Shown piece by piece: positions 1 to 10,531 of a stretch of 64,000 nt of DNA (positions are counted from its first letter, which is position 1; each line of letters starts with the position of its first letter). The notes below the pieces were generated by a model that was given only the letters and a program-made list of their open reading frames with translations, ran no database searches and was not told the DNA's origin. The stretch spans positions 248,001 to 312,000 of the forward strand of contig NC_063077.1 of assembly GCF_022605165.1 (NCBI RefSeq), read 5' to 3'. The position numbers and the translations under genes were made by a program. This stretch comes from Purpureocillium takamizusanense. Taxonomy: Eukaryota; Ascomycota; Sordariomycetes; Hypocreales; Ophiocordycipitaceae.

Positions 1-770
1 ATACTTAAATACTTAAATTAATTATTAAAGATTTAATTACTTACTTTAATAATAACTATAATATATATATCTATTTATTTCTTTATTAATTATATTAAGA
101 TTATTTAAATTATATTTACGATCTTACGATCTTTTTTCTTAGATCGTTAAAAGTATTATAGCGCTTTTATAATTTAGATTACTTAAATTATATCGTAATT
201 TTAGCGATCCTTCCTTTATATACTTAATTATATAACCTTAAGGAGCCTTCTTATAGGCCCCCCTATCTTAGATTCCTTTAGTTATATCTACTAGCTTATA
301 ATAGGCCGGCTTGCCTAGCGGCCGACTAGTAGTCTATAATAATACTCTATAGCTTAATATCCTTTCCGCCCTAATATAATACTTACTTATATAACTTATT
401 ATATCTCCCTTAGGTTTTTATTAGCGGTATATAAAATAGGGGTCTTATTACTTTCCCTTTAGTCCGTCCGTTAAGCGGCTTATTTAGTAGCCGTCCTTAG
501 TTTATAATAATAAGTACTTAACTACTTAAACTAAAGCTAGACTAAATAGATAGAACTATAAATAGATTAGTAGTTTAAGGAGATAGTTTATATTACTATA
601 TATATATATATAGACCGTTAAGAATAATAGCGACTATATTAATAATACCTATTATATATATACTAGAGTATATATGTATATAGCTAGTTATCTTAGTAGA
701 CCCCGCTTATAGAGTAATAATAAAGTAAGCTTCCTATATACTCTTATACCTATTACCTATTAGTCGCGCA
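1..770. repeat. AT-rich, RIP-like degenerate block
   Basis: This stretch is very rich in TpA and nearly lacks CpA and TpG; by eye I find only a couple of TG or CA dinucleotides before about position 765. That is the signature left by repeat-induced point mutation, which turns CpA into TpA on both strands of duplicated DNA. It holds no usable reading frame. The original element, probably a transposon, cannot be recognised any more. The change to normal composition occurs between about 760 and 900. Confidence 0.75.
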
Positions 771-1037
771 GTATGATTATTGTGTTCTATAATAGCTACG
801 CTCGAAGGTTCTTCGAGATATCGAAATATTTACGGAAGCATTGTCGTAGCCCGTTGATTTCTATTATTAACGATTATATTTCAGTTCCTTATCACCCCTC
901 CATGTCTCCAGACCGCAGGTTCAAGAACATCACGTTTGACGCAATTGTGTATCCAAAATAACTGGATCCAGTCTTGGGGGAATATCCTCGAAGTTTGAAT
1001 ACAAAGAATCCCCCTCCCCCCCCCCCCTCCCCTGCGG
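771..1037. other. Intergenic transition, poly-C tract
   Basis: Composition returns to normal here. A C-tract of about 16 bases lies near 1012-1028, just past the 3' end of the neighbouring minus-strand gene. A 62-codon plus-strand frame at 773-961 straddles the RIP boundary and shows no protein-like features. I see no gene. Confidence 0.5.
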
Positions 1038-1771
1038 CTAAAGCCACACAGCCTGCCCCTCTTCATCATAATAGAACTCGTGCTGGGTATCAGGATCCAG
1101 GTACACAGTGACGCCGTTCTCCGCCTGGCGGTACAGGACTCCGCTGTTGGGATCCATGCTGTACAGGCTGTAGTCGGCAGCCTTTCCCTTGCTGCTACCG
1201 GCGGAGGGGCCGTGCTTCCCAGACGACTTGTGCCGCTTTGACGAAGAGCTCTTGGAGGACTCAGCCTTAACTTTGCCCTTGCCCTTCTTATCACCCAAGG
1301 CGGTCTCCGTCCCGTCCCCCGCTTTCCAAGCGGCAACAAACTCAGGGTCAAGCCAATGGGTGTTCTCCTCGCCCACGTCTTCTGCCGTTGCAGCCGTCGC
1401 CTGATACCAGGGGAACTCAGTCTTGGAGGGTATCACGGTCCCATCCGGATATACGTGTAGAGATACGCCAGATCCCTTGAAGTCCTCCTTGCGGCGGAAC
1501 GCTGCAGACGCGTGCCATGGATCCTTTGTTTTATCCGTTTCATGAGGGGAACCGCTAGAAAACCAAATCATTAGACGCGGACATTCCGGGTTAACATGTG
1601 GGGAATTTACTGGAACTTCACAAAGGGGGTCTTTTCCAGCTGACGTGCGAGTGTGGGGTGTTCCTGCTCGAGATAGTCGACGTATTCGTTGACCTCTCGT
1701 TCCGCCCAAGGGATTCTCGTTCTCCCTTTGAACTTTATATTCTTCAGTCTTGCCCAAGTCGATTTCATATT
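1038..1771 (-). CDS. Hypothetical protein, 225 aa, two exons
   Basis: Exons at 1611-1771 and 1038-1554 are joined across a 56-bp intron (GTAAAT donor, CTAATG branch point, TTCTAG acceptor). The spliced frame is 678 nt and closes exactly. The start at 1771 gives an N-terminus MKSTWARLKNIKFKGR. The N-terminal third is charged and probably helical (EREVNEYVDYLEQEH). A middle part follows with FPWYQAT and HWLDPEFVAAW. Then comes a low-complexity Lys/Ser linker, and the C-terminus is aromatic and acidic, ending HEFYYDEEGQAVWL. No signal peptide or membrane segment is seen. I do not recognise the family; the Lys/Ser linker would suit a nuclear or RNA-associated protein, but that is a guess. The splice model is well supported, the function is not. 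Confidence 0.7.
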
Positions 1772-2771
1772 GCGGGAGTTAAAGTCTTGAGAGAAATGAG
1801 AGAATACAGTATTACACGAGAAGTGTGTGTGTGTTTGTGTCTGGGAGAGTTCTGCCCTGACGTTTTATATTGAGGGAAGTTGCTACTCCAACACGCTCTC
1901 CCGGGCCAACACCAGGTGGTCTCGGGGCCCTCCGCCATCTTCAAGGCCAATCATCCGTCTGGTTTATAATAAGACCTACTTCTGTGACTATTTTTGGCCC
2001 GGTAGAGTGCGTCATAAGAAATATCCGGGCCGTGGTTGACCAGGATGCACCCAGGTACATACCATCTTCACACTGAATCTCACGACGTCAATGCGGCCGG
2101 TGGTTGTCAGCACTGTTAGAAGCTCGCCGTATATACAGCCCAGACCCAATGAGATACTATCCGATAAGCGCCGTGTCATTGCTGCCTGAGCGCTTCCCAT
2201 CGTAACCAATCCCACGCCCCCTCCCCCCCCAACCCCCCAACCCCAACCCCAACCCATACACCCCTTGGCTATCCGTGCATCGCCTGCTGGCTGCCGTGCG
2301 AGATTGGAAAGTAAGTGAGACTCAACTCATGTTGGTCGCGCCTGTGTTGTCAAGGGCTGCATGCTCACTGGACCGGCTCGCTGGCGAGTATACTCCACTC
2401 CGCTTGCGCTGTAACGATGCCATTGGCCCGTTGAGGGACTAGCAATTAAAACCCAATGGGGTGTCGTGGACAAGGAACCGAACCGTAGGTGGCTTAGCGC
2501 CAAGGCATCCACAGAAGTCCCTCCGGGCGAAACAAAATCCATGCCGCGCTGCTCTCCAGTTCGTTGGGACTGTCATCACAACAAATTAATACGCCTGCTG
2601 GAGGGCTGGGAGGCGTTGGAACCGAGCTCAAATACCACCCGAAGCGGGCTGCTTGACGACAACATGGTAAACGCATCAACCATCGCAAAACCACGAGCTC
2701 TCTGTCAGAAACCGTCCCGGAGATTGCCATCTCTCTGGCACAAACGCGCGTTAGTATCCCAGCCCAAATCG
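1772..2771. promoter_or_regulatory. Shared upstream region with G4-like tract
   Basis: This is the region between the divergent hypothetical gene and the kinase. At about 2219-2257 the plus strand is C-rich and the minus strand reads as TTGGGG-type repeats with four or more G-runs, able in principle to form a G-quadruplex. A GT-rich run lies near 1824-1840. The frame of the kinase is open back to 2466, so 2466-2771 could also be 5' coding sequence (in-frame ATGs at 2466 and 2664). No other gene is seen. Confidence 0.4.
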
Positions 2772-4289
2772 ATGGCTCATATTATCGACGAGCCCATCGA
2801 GGAGGAGCTGCTCCCGGGCGATCGGCTGGGACGTTTCCATCCGACGCGGCCCGGCGAGGTACTGGATGGCAGATTCAAGACGATCACCAAGCTTGGTTAT
2901 GGCGCGGGCTCCACCGTCTGGCTGGCAGAGAATCTCCGATTGTAAGGCGTCTGTCGTCTCGCCCGATTGTGCAAACCCTCAGCCTAACATATCACATCAG
3001 TAAGAAGTGGAGGAAGTCGTCGATTCCTCGCTATGTTAGTGTCAAGATCGCGGCCCTTGATACAGATGCGGCTTGGGAGACGAGGATCTCGAAGGTCATC
3101 GCCAAAGCTCAGCCATCACACGAAGGTTTAGAGTTCATCCGGATGCCGATCGACGAGTTCCGACTGGCAAGACCAGAGGGAACACACTCCTGTCTCGTCT
3201 ATACGCCGATGAGAGAAACTCTCTGTCAGCTCCAGAGCAGACTACGGCGACAGAGACTGGCCCCGCCCCTGTTTAAATTTTTTATCTACTGCCTCCTCGA
3301 GGCGCTAGATTATCTGCACACTAAATGCGGTCTCATCCACACGGGTAAAGCCTCATGACACTCCTCGTGAGATACCCCTCGTAACACTATAATGCTGACT
3401 ACGGCACGCCAGACATTAAGGATGACAACATCATGGTGACGATCGAAAGCGACGCCGTCTTGGCCGACTTTGTCAAACTCCAAAAGAAGAACCACCAACC
3501 CGCGCACGTCCGAATCGAGGACGGCCGTATAACCTACCTCTCCCAAGCCGACTTTGGTCCTCTACAAGGCCCAAGACTGCTACCTAAGCTGGCTGATTTT
3601 AATCTTGCCTTTCCCGGACTAGCCGGGGACAAAGGCCACCTCTCCCCCATCCAATCTCACCGCTTCCGCGCTCCAGAGGTGATACTTGGTTGTCCGTGGT
3701 CGTACAGCGCCGACATCTGGAATCTCGGACTCCTGGTAAGCAGAAGGGCTGCGTCTTCCAATGGCGATACTGACATTGGCAGATGTGGAACCTCCTGGAA
3801 GGCATTAGTCTGTTCGACCGGCCCGCCGGTGAAGCTGGCGAATACGACGCACACGTCCACCTCGCCCAGATGGTTACATTACTAGGAGACCCGCCCGAGG
3901 AACTAATTGAGAGGGAGCGGTTCTTTCGCAAACACCAGCTCAAGAGCCCTGTCACGAACGCGCGCGGCAAGAAGTGCAAGAACATGAATGAGTTCTGGGG
4001 CGGTCCATTTTTCGACGAGGATAGTAAGTCAAGAAGCCTGCAAAAAGACTGTTGGTTCATGAGCCGACCCATAACAGATCATGTTCTCCGTGATGACCTC
4101 CTGGGAAAGAAGAGGCTTGCAGATACGGTGACGGAGCTGGCCGGTGACGAGAAAGAAGCATTCCTCGACCTTGCTTCCGGCATGCTACATTGGTTGCCTG
4201 AGAAGAGAAAGACGGCCAAGGAGCTACTGCAACATCCCATTTTCGATTCGTTGAATAACAAACGTGCCCAATGGCGGATAGACGGATGA
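2772..4289 (+). CDS. SRPK-like serine/threonine protein kinase
   Basis: Five exons (2772-2941, 3001-3344, 3413-3735, 3783-4023, 4078-4289) give 429 aa in one frame; the last intron is a multiple of three, so its retention would also be read through. SRPK-type hallmarks follow in order: the N-terminal ELLPGD...RPGEVLDGRF motif, the glycine loop KLGYGAGSTVWLA, the VKI lysine, catalytic HTDIKDDNIM, then DFN where most kinases have DFG, RFRAPEVILG, SADIWNLGLL, and a C-terminal WLPEKRKTAKELL. The spacer that splits the kinase domain in SR-protein kinases is short here. The family phosphorylates RS-rich splicing factors, but fungi also carry many small SRPK-like paralogues without known targets; this compact protein fits those better. 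I chose the ATG at 2772 because homologues begin near this motif; 2664 or 2466 are possible. Confidence 0.85.
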
Positions 4290-5145
4290 AAAACGCGAAC
4301 GGCGCCTGAATCGCTTTAGCCGCACCCGAGGGCATTGACTGTTGGCCTCCGCCTGCATCTGACTTCGCCAATTGGGTATACGGTACGACCAGTTGGCTTC
4401 TACCCCTCCACGGTTATCGCCTAACGCGTCCGGCCGAGGTGTTGATGACTTTTGCCCACCGAATCCATAGCCCCGTCCTGCAACGTGTTGAAGGACATGT
4501 TCGGTCTCGTCGATGCTGAACCTGCTCTCTCATACGGCATACCTACGACACCATGGGCGGCAATGAATGCCATAGCCTCATCAGATTGCGATCAGAGTAT
4601 GGCATCACAAGACTTCATGGATTGGATCACACAGTTAAGGTTCTGCCCCGCAGACACAATCATGGGCCGGGCATCGTTCATGATGAACCCTCCCGATAAC
4701 GTCTCAGGTTCCGATAAGGCCGAACATAGCTCCATCTCGCTCTCCCCTCAGAAGAGCATGGCACCTCGTGAGCACGCAGCTATATCGCTATTACCACTTA
4801 TAGCGTAATATTAAGCTTAATATTAAGCGGCGTTAATAGTAGTTTTATAGGTGTATTAGCGAAATCCTTAATAGTTGCTTTTAAGACCGGGGGAATAGGA
4901 GAGAGTTAGAGGTCTACTTAAATTAATGAAGCGGGCTTAGTGTAGGGTAGCCCGCGACATATTGAGAGCCCAGGCGGGTAAACATCGGCGCAGTATCTCT
5001 CTCGTCGTAGACACGGTGATGAGGCGACATGAGCCTTGGAAAAGGAGGAAAATTCGTTGCGACGCAAATAATCGATGGACATGGCTTCATAGCTACATTC
5101 GCCAGTTCTGAGCCCGATGCAAGTGCCCCGAAAAGAGGGCAAAAA
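4290..5145. other. Non-coding stretch with AT-rich palindromic patch
   Basis: A 118-codon plus-strand frame at 4452-4808 (MPTESIAPSCNVLKDMFGLV...) ends inside an AT-rich, RIP-like patch at about 4800-4915. It may be the remnant of a longer gene, but I do not recognise it. Positions 4806-4825 form a perfect 20-bp palindrome centred on AAGCTT. Nothing else gene-like is visible. Confidence 0.35.
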
Positions 5146-5281
5146 GTCACTCGCTGCGTGATTCGAACCGGCGCTCCTTCCTCTCTGTGGCTGCTCGCGG
5201 CAGTGACTCAGTGGTGCGCGCCAGGCAAACTTTTTCCCTAGTGGCAGTGCGAGGCGCTTCCCCACTCGGCCATGAGCGCTC
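5146..5281 (-). tRNA. Degenerate tRNA-like (Pol III A/B-box) element
   Basis: The minus strand has a near-perfect A-box (TGGCCGAGTGG, about 5262-5272) of the kind seen in Ser and Leu tRNAs, a B-box (GGTTCGAATC, 5160-5169) about 100 bp downstream, and a T5 run at 5141-5145 that could end Pol III transcription. However, the T-stem does not pair, and I find no matching 7-bp acceptor stem or convincing anticodon arm, even when I allow an intron. It is therefore more likely a tRNA pseudogene or tRNA-derived element than a working tRNA. It points away from the BRF1 gene about 370 bp downstream. Confidence 0.35.
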
Positions 5282-5652
5282 TCGACACCAACCCATGGAA
5301 CCAAACGCCCCCACCACGCGGCCTGTCGTCGCACTTTTTTCGCCTCGCCAGCCTCGTCTCACACCGTTTTGTCACCGCGTCGATCCCATCGCCTCACTCC
5401 TCTCTCTGAGGCCAGACATCACATCGTCGCCCGTGTACGCGTCCAAGCACGATTCCCACAGTCCTCCGGCGCAGCTAGAAAGCCCGGGTCTCGCCCGTGG
5501 CGCTGCTCGTGAGGAGGCGGATTGAGTCTTCCGGAATCGTCACAGAGCCTCCCATCGCGGACTCAAAACATAATTGTCATCGCGCTGCTACACCAAACCG
5601 ACCCCGCGATATACGACTGTCACCGCCGCTGCCATTGCCAACGCCAGCCGCC
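5282..5652. promoter_or_regulatory. BRF1 upstream region
   Basis: Pyrimidine-rich sequence typical of a fungal promoter and 5' leader precedes the BRF1 start. The reading frame is open back to 5497, but the codons before 5653 look like leader sequence. No other feature is seen. Confidence 0.4.
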
Positions 5653-7860
5653 ATGTCGTCTCTTCTCAATCCAAACCGCAAGCCGCAGTCGGGCAGTGGC
5701 CCGAAGCCGCGCTTCGCCAAACCCAACCCCATCCGCGCCATGCGTGAGCGTGAAGAGCGCCGCCAGGCAGCACAGCAGTCGCAGTCGGCGTCGGCAAACA
5801 GGAGGGGCTCCGTCGCCCCCCCTGCGCGCCAGCAATGTCCCAACAAGGCCTGTCCCAAGCCCAATGTCGTCGACGGAACGTGTCAAACCTGCGGTCGTGT
5901 CGCCGACGACAGCAACATCGTGGCCGAGGTTCAGTTCGGCGAGACGTCCTCGGGTGCCGCCATTGTCCAGGGTTCGTTTGTCGGCGCCGATCAGGCCGGA
6001 GTCCGTAGCATGGGACCGGCCTTTCGCCGCGTCGGAGGATCCGAGGACAGGGAGAAGAGCATCCGCGAGGCCCGCGGCCTGATGCAGGGTTACGCGCAGC
6101 AGCTCAACATCAGCGAGAGCCTCGTCACCGCCGGCACCCAAGTCTTCAAGCTCGCCTCGGGCGCCAACTTCATCCAGGGCCGCACCCTCGCCAGCGTCGC
6201 CGCAGTCTGTCTGTACGCCGCGTGCCGTGCCGAGCCGCCATGCAAGGTCATGCTGATTGACCTCGCCGACCTGGTCCAGCTCAACGTCTTCAAGCTTGGC
6301 CGAATCTTCAAGAAGCTCAACGAGGTCGTGCCCATCGGCAACGACGGCCTCATCCCCGTCTACCCCGAGGACCTCATCTGGCGTTTCGCGACAAAGATGG
6401 AGTTCCACCAAGAGACGGCCAAGGTTGCCGAGGATGCGGTGCGGCTCGTCAAGCGCATGAGCCGAGACTGGATGGTCATGGGCCGGCGACCCTCGGGCAT
6501 CTGCGGCGCATGTCTGCTCATGGCGGCGCGCATGCACAATTTCCGGCGGACTGTGCGCGAGGTTGTCTACATTGTCAAGGTCACCAACCACACCATCCAG
6601 AACCGGCTCCAAGAGTTCAACTACACCGAGTCTAGCAAGATGTCGGTCGAGGACTTTTTAAAGCAAGACTTTCTGGAGAGCTCGCATGACCCGCCCTCGT
6701 TTTACCGCAAGTCGGAGGAGCACAGGCAGATTCTGGAAGAAAAGTCGAAGAAACGCAAGCGCAGTACCAATGACGGGGAAGGTCAAGACGGTGATGAGCA
6801 GCCCGAGCGCAATTACGAGGCAGAAAAGCGCCAGCGACGGATGACAGACGCTGGCGCCGACCTTTCGCAAGCCCCGGCGATCAAGTTCCGCAGAGATGCG
6901 GATGGCTTCATCATCCCTCCGCACCCCTCACAAATTCCACGCGACGATCCGGATTCCTCCATTGTCGAAAAGATCGATGACGCCGACGCGCTCGAGTCTC
7001 TTGCAAACGAGTTTGGCGACGCCATCGACGACGAGCTGGACGCGAGCGACAACGTCAACGGCACCAAGGGCAAGGGTAAGGAAAAGGCCAAGGCGCAGCT
7101 GCCCATCAACGAAGAATGGGAGCAGGACGAAGAGGAGCTCGAGGGCCAGATTGAGGAGATCTTCAATGACCCGCTCACATATGAACATGCCCTTGCCTAC
7201 TCCAACGCCGAACAGCGAGCACGTATCCACTCGAACTGGGCGCTCAGACAGAAACCGCAGAGGGAGGTGTCCATGGCGGCCGACATAGGGGAGGACGAGT
7301 TTGCAGACGACCCGGAAGTCGCCAATTGCCTGCTGTCGCCGGATGAGGCTCGCATCAAGGAGCTGATTTGGGTGAACCAGAATAAGGACTGGCTCAGGAA
7401 GCATCAAGAAAAGGTGTTCCGAAAAAAGATTGAAGCAGACCGCCCCAAACAGACACGGCGACGCCGGAAGCGGGCCCGCATGGGTGAGGGCCAGACCAGC
7501 CCGGCCAGCTCGGCAGCCGAGGCGGCCATCAACGTGGCCAAGGACCGTGCGTGGTCCAAGAGGATCAACTACGACGCCATCCGAAGCATCTTTGACGTGC
7601 CAAACGCAGGAGGCCTGGGATCGGCGGCGACGAGCCGAAAAACGAGTCTGGCGGGAAGCACGCTGGGTGCCGAGGACGTGGACGAGGAGCCGGAGGAGAG
7701 CATCGTCGGAGACGACGTGGAGGAGGAGGACGAAGAGGAGATGCCGGAAGACTACGAGGCGCCCCACGGTGGTGACGAGTTTGGCGGCGGCGAGTTTGAG
7801 GGCGGCTACGACGACGACGACCCCAACATGGACGAGGAGTATGGGCTGGACGACGAATAG
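5653..7860 (+). CDS. brf1: TFIIIB subunit BRF1 (TFIIB-related factor)
   Basis: One uninterrupted exon encodes 735 aa. BRF1 joins TBP and BDP1 in TFIIIB, which recruits RNA polymerase III to tRNA and 5S genes in the nucleus. A zinc ribbon lies at about residues 62-80 (CPNKAC...CQTCGRV). Two cyclin-like TFIIB repeats follow at about 140-320, with typical GRTLASVAAVCLYAACR and RRPSGICGACLLMAARMHNFRRT segments. The C-terminal half is charged and carries the BRF-type block near WVNQNKDWLRKHQEKVFRKK, which binds TBP in yeast Brf1. The tail is very acidic (EEEDEEEMPEDYEAP). I start at 5653 because the ATG sits in GCCGCCATGTC and begins a Brf1-like N-terminus; an in-frame ATG-less extension runs to 5497. 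A basic leader of about 60 residues precedes the ribbon, longer than in yeast. Confidence 0.95.
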   Translation: MSSLLNPNRKPQSGSGPKPRFAKPNPIRAMREREERRQAAQQSQSASANRRGSVAPPARQQCPNKACPKPNVVDGTCQTCGRVADDSNIVAEVQFGETSSGAAIVQGSFVGADQAGVRSMGPAFRRVGGSEDREKSIREARGLMQGYAQQLNISESLVTAGTQVFKLASGANFIQGRTLASVAAVCLYAACRAEPPCKVMLIDLADLVQLNVFKLGRIFKKLNEVVPIGNDGLIPVYPEDLIWRFATKMEFHQETAKVAEDAVRLVKRMSRDWMVMGRRPSGICGACLLMAARMHNFRRTVREVVYIVKVTNHTIQNRLQEFNYTESSKMSVEDFLKQDFLESSHDPPSFYRKSEEHRQILEEKSKKRKRSTNDGEGQDGDEQPERNYEAEKRQRRMTDAGADLSQAPAIKFRRDADGFIIPPHPSQIPRDDPDSSIVEKIDDADALESLANEFGDAIDDELDASDNVNGTKGKGKEKAKAQLPINEEWEQDEEELEGQIEEIFNDPLTYEHALAYSNAEQRARIHSNWALRQKPQREVSMAADIGEDEFADDPEVANCLLSPDEARIKELIWVNQNKDWLRKHQEKVFRKKIEADRPKQTRRRRKRARMGEGQTSPASSAAEAAINVAKDRAWSKRINYDAIRSIFDVPNAGGLGSAATSRKTSLAGSTLGAEDVDEEPEESIVGDDVEEEDEEEMPEDYEAPHGGDEFGGGEFEGGYDDDDPNMDEEYGLDDE

Positions 7861-10531
7861 GCCGAAGGAGGATTTTGCAAGTTCTTTGACAACTGGATTG
7901 CGTCGGCGAAGAGAGATACCCGGACTGGCGAGTTCCCCTGGCGCTGAAACTTTCTACGGGGACCAAGCGGCGATGGTAACGCCAGCTTTAGGAGATAGAC
8001 GGGCAGGAAATAATGACTGTGACAAAGCTACATGGAATGGTCTCGTGATGCGCTGAATTTGCTTCGTGGTTGCCGGCTGGAGAAGGCTAATGAAGACTAC
8101 AACCTACTGTACATGTGCGGGCCCGCCCGCGGCCCGCGTTCCGTGGTAGCCCGTTATGGCCAACAGTCTGAATATTGCCGCAAGGTATACGTGCAGAGCA
8201 TCGCACCGTACATGCTACGGCGCAGTACACCGCAGCACGAGAGGGTACCTAGGCCGTTGACATTGCCGCTTCGAACAGACGGAACTCGGGGGATATTCTA
8301 CTCTGCCGTACAGTCCTTCCTGCATGCCTGCGAGGTAACTTACGAAGTACAGTAGATACATTAGTAGCCTATTGCAACGTACGGTGGCATGGCTGGCCTT
8401 TCCTTTACCGCCCTTTGGGAAGCGTTGGCCGTGCGCCTTCTTTCATCCATCGTCTCCCACCAACTTTTGATGAACGGCAAGGGGGTACGGGGGCTGGCGT
8501 CACGAGACCAGGTGACTGCCAAAATAAAAAAGAACATCAAGGATTCACGACGACGACGACGACGACGACGACCAAGTGAGCAAGTGAGTGAGAAAGTGAG
8601 CGAGCGAGCAATTTGTTATGCAATCGAAACAAAGCCACCGCCCGCACCCTTGACCTGGCCTGACCTGATGACTGACACGCGCGTTGGAGAAAGGAGAGTG
8701 AGTGATTGATGTGTCCGTCTTGTCTTGTCTTGCCCGCAGTCCGGCAGTTCCCTCCCCCTCCCCCTCCTGCCTCCGCTTCCCCAACGATCGAGCGAACGAA
8801 AGACCCCTGGGTACAAGCCCAAGCCACCTTCATGACTTGGCCGGCTGGGAGACCGGGAGACTGGGAGACCGGGGTTGGGGTGCTTGCAGCTTGAGTCGAG
8901 TTGACTCCACGTCCACGATGCGGGCACCGACTGCGGGGAGGGGAGCCGGGGGATGAAGGCGGGGGGAAGGGATGTCGGCAAGGCGTGCTGCTCTGCGGAG
9001 TCTGCAGGCCGGGGGGGTTCAACTTCGTCTTTGGCTACGCACTGGCCTGTCAGCTCTACTGTACTAGCAGGTGCTGCAGACTTGGTTCTCGGGACTGATG
9101 GCCGGTGGCCTTTTAATTGCTGCCAACGACGGCCATTGTCATTGTACGAAGTACGTTAATAAGTTACTTCGTACAAACTTCGTGGCATGGCGAGCATGGA
9201 CAACTGCTGAGCCCAAATCGCTCAGGGACAAGCTCTGCGCCCCGCGACATGGAGCGAGGCCGATGCCGAAAGAAAGCCGCGCCAGAAGATTCCTGTTTTC
9301 TGCATCAAATGCCTGTAGTCGTGTTGAGCTGCAGATGCGTACGTACGCACGGATAACGGCTGTTTCCCTGTTGGGGCGCGCGCGGCGGCGGCGGCGGCGG
9401 AGATATTGGGGGACCAGCATTTGGTGGGAGGAAGGATACGAAGTAACTATACAGCCACCTGCGCCAACAAGGAGAGAGCCCAGCAGCATCTACCGTACCG
9501 TTGCTCCATGCATACGCGCAAGCAAGTACTCAACGTTAGTAGTGAGTTAGTACCCAGAACCTGCACATGCCTACTTCGTACTTTGGTAGCTTTGATGAAG
9601 CCACGGGCTTGTAGTATGAAAACCATTAGTCAAGACTTTCTCCACCAGCGCGTCGCGTGACGAGGCTTGCAACGGTGGAAGGAAATTGGATTGGATTGGG
9701 GGATGGATGGGGGACCGACAGACCGCCATATTCAGGCTGGCTGGCGGCGGCGACGGTCGGGGCCAACCTAGAAGAAACAGGGGGGGCCCAAGGGGAAGGG
9801 ATGGGGACCGACCAGTATGCCCCCAGCCAGCGGGCATTGAACGGCGACGGCGGCGCGGAGGTGCGGCGTGTATGTGGGGTGAAAGTGGACATGGAGGAGG
9901 AGTGAGCTGACTCCATGATTTCATCCGTGGCACTGCATCGAATCGAAAAGTCGATTGCGTGTCGTCTTCTCCAGCTGGGGGGGTACGAAGTAGGAAACGT
10001 TAGTAGGAGAATATGAACGTGGGGAGGCTCTAGCCGACCGACCGGTTGTGCCGGCTGCGGTTGCCCGTTCGTATTTTGGGGGGAGGGTGGAAGGACAAAA
10101 AAAAAAGAGAGGGCAGAGGCGATAAGACAACAGGTGAGAGGCGGCGGCGGCGACGATGACGCCCCCATAAGTGCCGGCTCTGCTGCATGGGACGGAGCTC
10201 GGCTCTTTTCGCTTCTTTTCTTCCTCTCTCGTTCACTCTCTCTCGGTTATGAACATTTTGCCCTTGTTCTTCTCCCCCTGCTTTTATTACGTCCCAATTT
10301 GCAATGAATTGGATTGGGCGTGTTCCAGCGTTGATGAGCATGAGCTTGTAGCCCCCCCGGACTGTTGTTGTCATTGACTTGCACGACGTCTGACACTAGC
10401 AACCGCTGTGACACGCAACCGACCGTCACACAGAGAGAAAGGAAACGAGGAAGAGAGAGGAAACACGACAGAGAGGGACGAGACGCAGCAGGCAAGCAGT
10501 TCCGGAAAAGAGCACAGGCATCGACTTCAGC
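7861..10531. other. Long intergenic region with repeated TACGAAGTA motif
   Basis: These 2.67 kb hold no convincing gene; the open frames lack coherent protein features. The nonamer TACGAAGTA or its complement occurs at 8341, 9145, 9165, 9437, 9572 and 9984. Simple repeats include a CGA run near 8549-8571, a GGC run near 9382-9401 and GA-rich tracts near 10430-10480. The last few hundred bases are pyrimidine-, then purine-rich and probably form the promoter and leader of the dehydrogenase at 10532. Confidence 0.55.
9142..9176. repeat. Perfect 12-bp inverted repeat (hairpin)
   Basis: Arms TTGTACGAAGTA (9142-9153) and TACTTCGTACAA (9165-9176) are exact reverse complements around an 11-nt AT-rich loop. 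Each arm contains the TACGAAGTA nonamer that recurs in this part of the window. It could be a dimer-binding operator, an RNA hairpin or the footprint of a small mobile element. Confidence 0.7.

Noticed and set aside
5146..5281. Intact serine or leucine tRNA gene
   Set aside because: A- and B-boxes are present, but the T-stem and acceptor stem do not pair and no anticodon arm can be drawn, so I call it degenerate.
5620..6612. 330-codon minus-strand frame opposite BRF1
   Set aside because: It mirrors the BRF1 coding strand and has no protein-like features of its own; BRF1 motifs are complete on the plus strand.
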